Shown here piece by piece: positions 62,001 to 64,000 of a stretch of DNA of 64,000 bases. The position numbers and the translations under genes are program-made. Location: NCBI RefSeq assembly GCF_036884655.1, contig NC_088339.1:31023001-31087000 (forward strand), written 5' to 3'. The notes beneath the pieces were generated by a model that was not told where the DNA came from, made no database searches, and was given only the letters and a program-made list of their open reading frames with translations. The stretch comes from Musa acuminata AAA Group. Taxonomy: Eukaryota; Streptophyta; Magnoliopsida; Zingiberales; Musaceae. How positions within the stretch are numbered: position 1 is the first letter of the stretch; every line of letters starts with the position of its first letter.

Positions 62001-63794
62001 GATCATGTCCATGGATAGTGGACTTGAAACTTTGACCTGTGAATTTAGATTGGATGCCACAAGAGCAGACTGGAGGAATTGCATAGCAGGGACAAGAACA
62101 AGAGCTGCATTAGGAATTGAAGTCAGGATCTCATTACCAACAGCTATATAGGTTATGTTAGTTTCTGGAACAAACGCAGCAACATTTTTGTTGATCCAAT
62201 CTGCTGCTTCTGACCGAGAGTTTCCTATCAGTAGCAACTGGTCATTGGGAACACCAAGCATAACGTCTATTCCAGTGTTTGCTAAGGCACCCAGCATTTG
62301 GTGGTTTGCATCAAACAAGCGTACATGCTTGATCTGCTGTGTTTTAAGAATTGATACTATATCTGCTGCAGATGGCAAGTTCGACACCATGTTGCCAATG
62401 TTAATTCCAACATATACACCTGAATTTGCAGCAGAAATAAGAGGAAGAATTAAAGTAAATTCAAAGACAAAAATAAATGCTGAGCACTTCTCGAAGTCTG
62501 AATACACCCATACAAAAACCAGCTAAATGAACTGAATGTACAAGGGCAAAATCTTCTCCAAATGACAGGTTTTAGCTTATACCATATAAAAATTGATTGG
62601 ACCAATTATCTTTCCTGCAAATAAAAAGAACAAACAATTGGAAGAATACAGTTTGAACACTAGTGGTATGGCCACTTTCATATTGCCTAACAATAGTCGT
62701 TGGGCAAACAATTTGAAAAGGAAAAAAGTAGCATTTTGCCCATCTAAGGTATGGTTTGTCGATACTTTAGTTTTTCATTGTTCACCTAATGATAAATGAT
62801 AGCATGTAAATGGCACATACATCAGGGTTTGATGCCTTCCTCTCTTATCTTAGCCCTGAATAGCCTGCACTCCCCAAAATTGATGGAATGGGCTCCAAAA
62901 CCCTTGCATGTACATCAAGGTTTGAGGCTTTCTTCCCCAATTTTAGCCCTAGGCAATCTCCAAATTGATGGAACTGGACTCTGATCTCTTCTGTGAGGTC
63001 TAAAATTGGAGGCTATAAACGTTCAACACTTTAAGGGTTAAAATCAGGAAGAGCATAAACCCCAATGCATACATATTGTGGGTAGCGGAAGACATAAAGG
63101 CCAAGTGACCAGATCTTAGGTGGAGTTAGTGCCACTTTTTGAATCACAAGTAGGCAACATAAAATTGGGCCAAGCCACGAGTGGGTAAATTATAGCTTTT
63201 CAAAATCAATATACAAGGGGAAAAGATCGAAGAGAGTTGCACGTTCTAAATTAAGTTTTTTTCATAGAATTGAACAACCAAAAACTAAAGGAAACAGTTT
63301 ATTTAGATTATTTTTATTGAATTTGGAAGGAAAGGACCCTTGTTCATTGGAAAACAGAAATATGTTGAAAAATTGCAGCACAAGAGAACCATGAACTGCA
63401 CAATGGTTCTTTCCTACTGTGAGGAAAAAAATCCCTGAAGGAACGAAATCAACTCTAGGAGGAGCAATGCCACAGACCCAAGACAACAGGAACCACTGGT
63501 CCAGAAAGCAAATAAGTGAAACAATACAAAATGCACATATTAAATTATAAATGATATGTACCAACACATCATACAGTTGAGCTCAAATAAATCAAAGTGT
63601 TAGTTGTCTATACCAAGAAACATTTGAGAGTCAGAGTTTATGTATTTTGAGAAGATTCTAATCTTATGTGCATCATACAAAAAAAAAATTGTTGCTTCTC
63701 GTTCAAAAAGCCAAATGGAAAATAGACTACCTGATGCATTTGCGAACAAAAGTACAAGTAAAAATATACTTCTCTCCCACTTTCCCGGAACCAT
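59064..63794 (-). CDS. GH17 beta-1,3-glucanase-like protein with X8/CBM43 domain and GPI tail
   Basis: A cell-wall or plasmodesmal callose-associated protein of the family GH17, 494 aa. Minus-strand exons: 63794-63731, 62419-61163, 59317-59290 and 59199-59064, all GT-AG, total 1485 nt. Exon 1 encodes the signal peptide (MVPGKWERSIFLLVLLFANA). Exon 2 carries the GH17 barrel from GVYVGINIGN, with the acid/base Glu118 in VGNE, YELFNEDLRPGPVSEKNWG, and an X8/CBM43 domain from about Cys364 (GVFCVANPS, LDWACGPG). The 28-nt exon 3 completes X8 (SHGSCIFAG). Exon 4 gives a Ser-rich linker and hydrophobic GPI tail (LLCLALILQIVLCYLF). The usual nucleophile motif (V)TE(S/T)GWPS reads VTASGWPS: codon GCA at 61689-61691, residue Ala265. 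Reading exon 2 alone gives false ends on both sides (a Met at 62507 and LL-stop at 61149). Confidence 0.92.
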
Positions 63795-64000
63795 CTGGTT
63801 AAATAATCTTCACAGTTGACAAGAAGATGCAACAGGTACTTTGTGCTTATACCATAAAACTGGCAGATCAAGATTTAAGGGAAATCTACGAAAAACAAAC
63901 AAAACGATAAACTAATTAAAGGAACATCCAAACAACTGAGATAAGAACCAAAAAAAAAGATTTTCCACATTAACAGTATGATTCAGTATTACATGTTAGC
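63795..64000. other. 5' flank of GH17 gene
   Basis: This AT-rich stretch upstream of the minus-strand GH17 start should hold the 5' UTR and perhaps the promoter start. An open frame overlapping it (63638-63871 minus) is out of frame with the signal peptide and not credible. Confidence 0.4.

Overview
This is plant nuclear DNA. The genes are intron-rich with GT-AG junctions. First exons are GC-rich, the intergenic DNA is very AT-rich and full of microsatellites and decayed repeats, and the protein families are land-plant ones (CDPK, VAMP72, CLE, thioredoxin h, GPI-anchored GH17). GC-rich first exons plus the protein sequences suggest a non-grass monocot, perhaps Zingiberales (banana-like). That placement is inference only; no species marker is present.

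Ten protein-coding genes could be rebuilt exon by exon, each joining into an unbroken frame. Left to right: histone H2B (-, 4834-5316, one exon); a GPI-type A1 aspartic protease (+, 7401-13604, 10 exons, 499 aa); a small RRM protein (+, 14581-19497, 2 exons around a 4.4-kb transposon-filled intron); thioredoxin h (-, 21359-21952, 3 exons, 127 aa); a calcium-dependent protein kinase (+, 29566-36784, 7 exons, 561 aa); a VAMP72-type R-SNARE (+, 38787-41966, 5 exons, 219 aa); a TPR protein of the SDI1/POLLENLESS3-like family (-, 44300-46033, 4 exons, 306 aa); a CLE25-like peptide precursor (+, 48540-49522, 2 exons, 89 aa); an F-box/LRR protein (+, 52520-58234, 12 exons, 347 aa, one GC-AG intron); and a GPI-type GH17/X8 beta-1,3-glucanase-like protein (-, 59064-63794, 4 exons, 494 aa).

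Between the genes lie a 119-bp tandem duplication at the left edge, about 4 kb of decayed AT-rich repeat, a diverged tandem repeat 3' of thioredoxin, an LTR-like patch near 27.5 kb, three elements with long terminal inverted repeats (two nested in the RRM gene intron), and a near-perfect 36-bp inverted repeat 3' of the kinase.

The genes do not form a pathway or operon; this is ordinary mixed plant gene space. I found no convincing new multi-gene system. The most notable items are: (1) a MULE with perfect 9-bp target duplications that carries a captured, stop-broken MYB/SANT fragment (Pack-MULE); (2) a GH17 protein whose usual catalytic nucleophile position reads Ala; (3) a CLE25-like gene whose intron interrupts the codon just after the peptide, so spliced and unspliced RNAs encode the same mature peptide; (4) a kinase leader with an upstream ORF; and (5) the hairpin 3' of the kinase.
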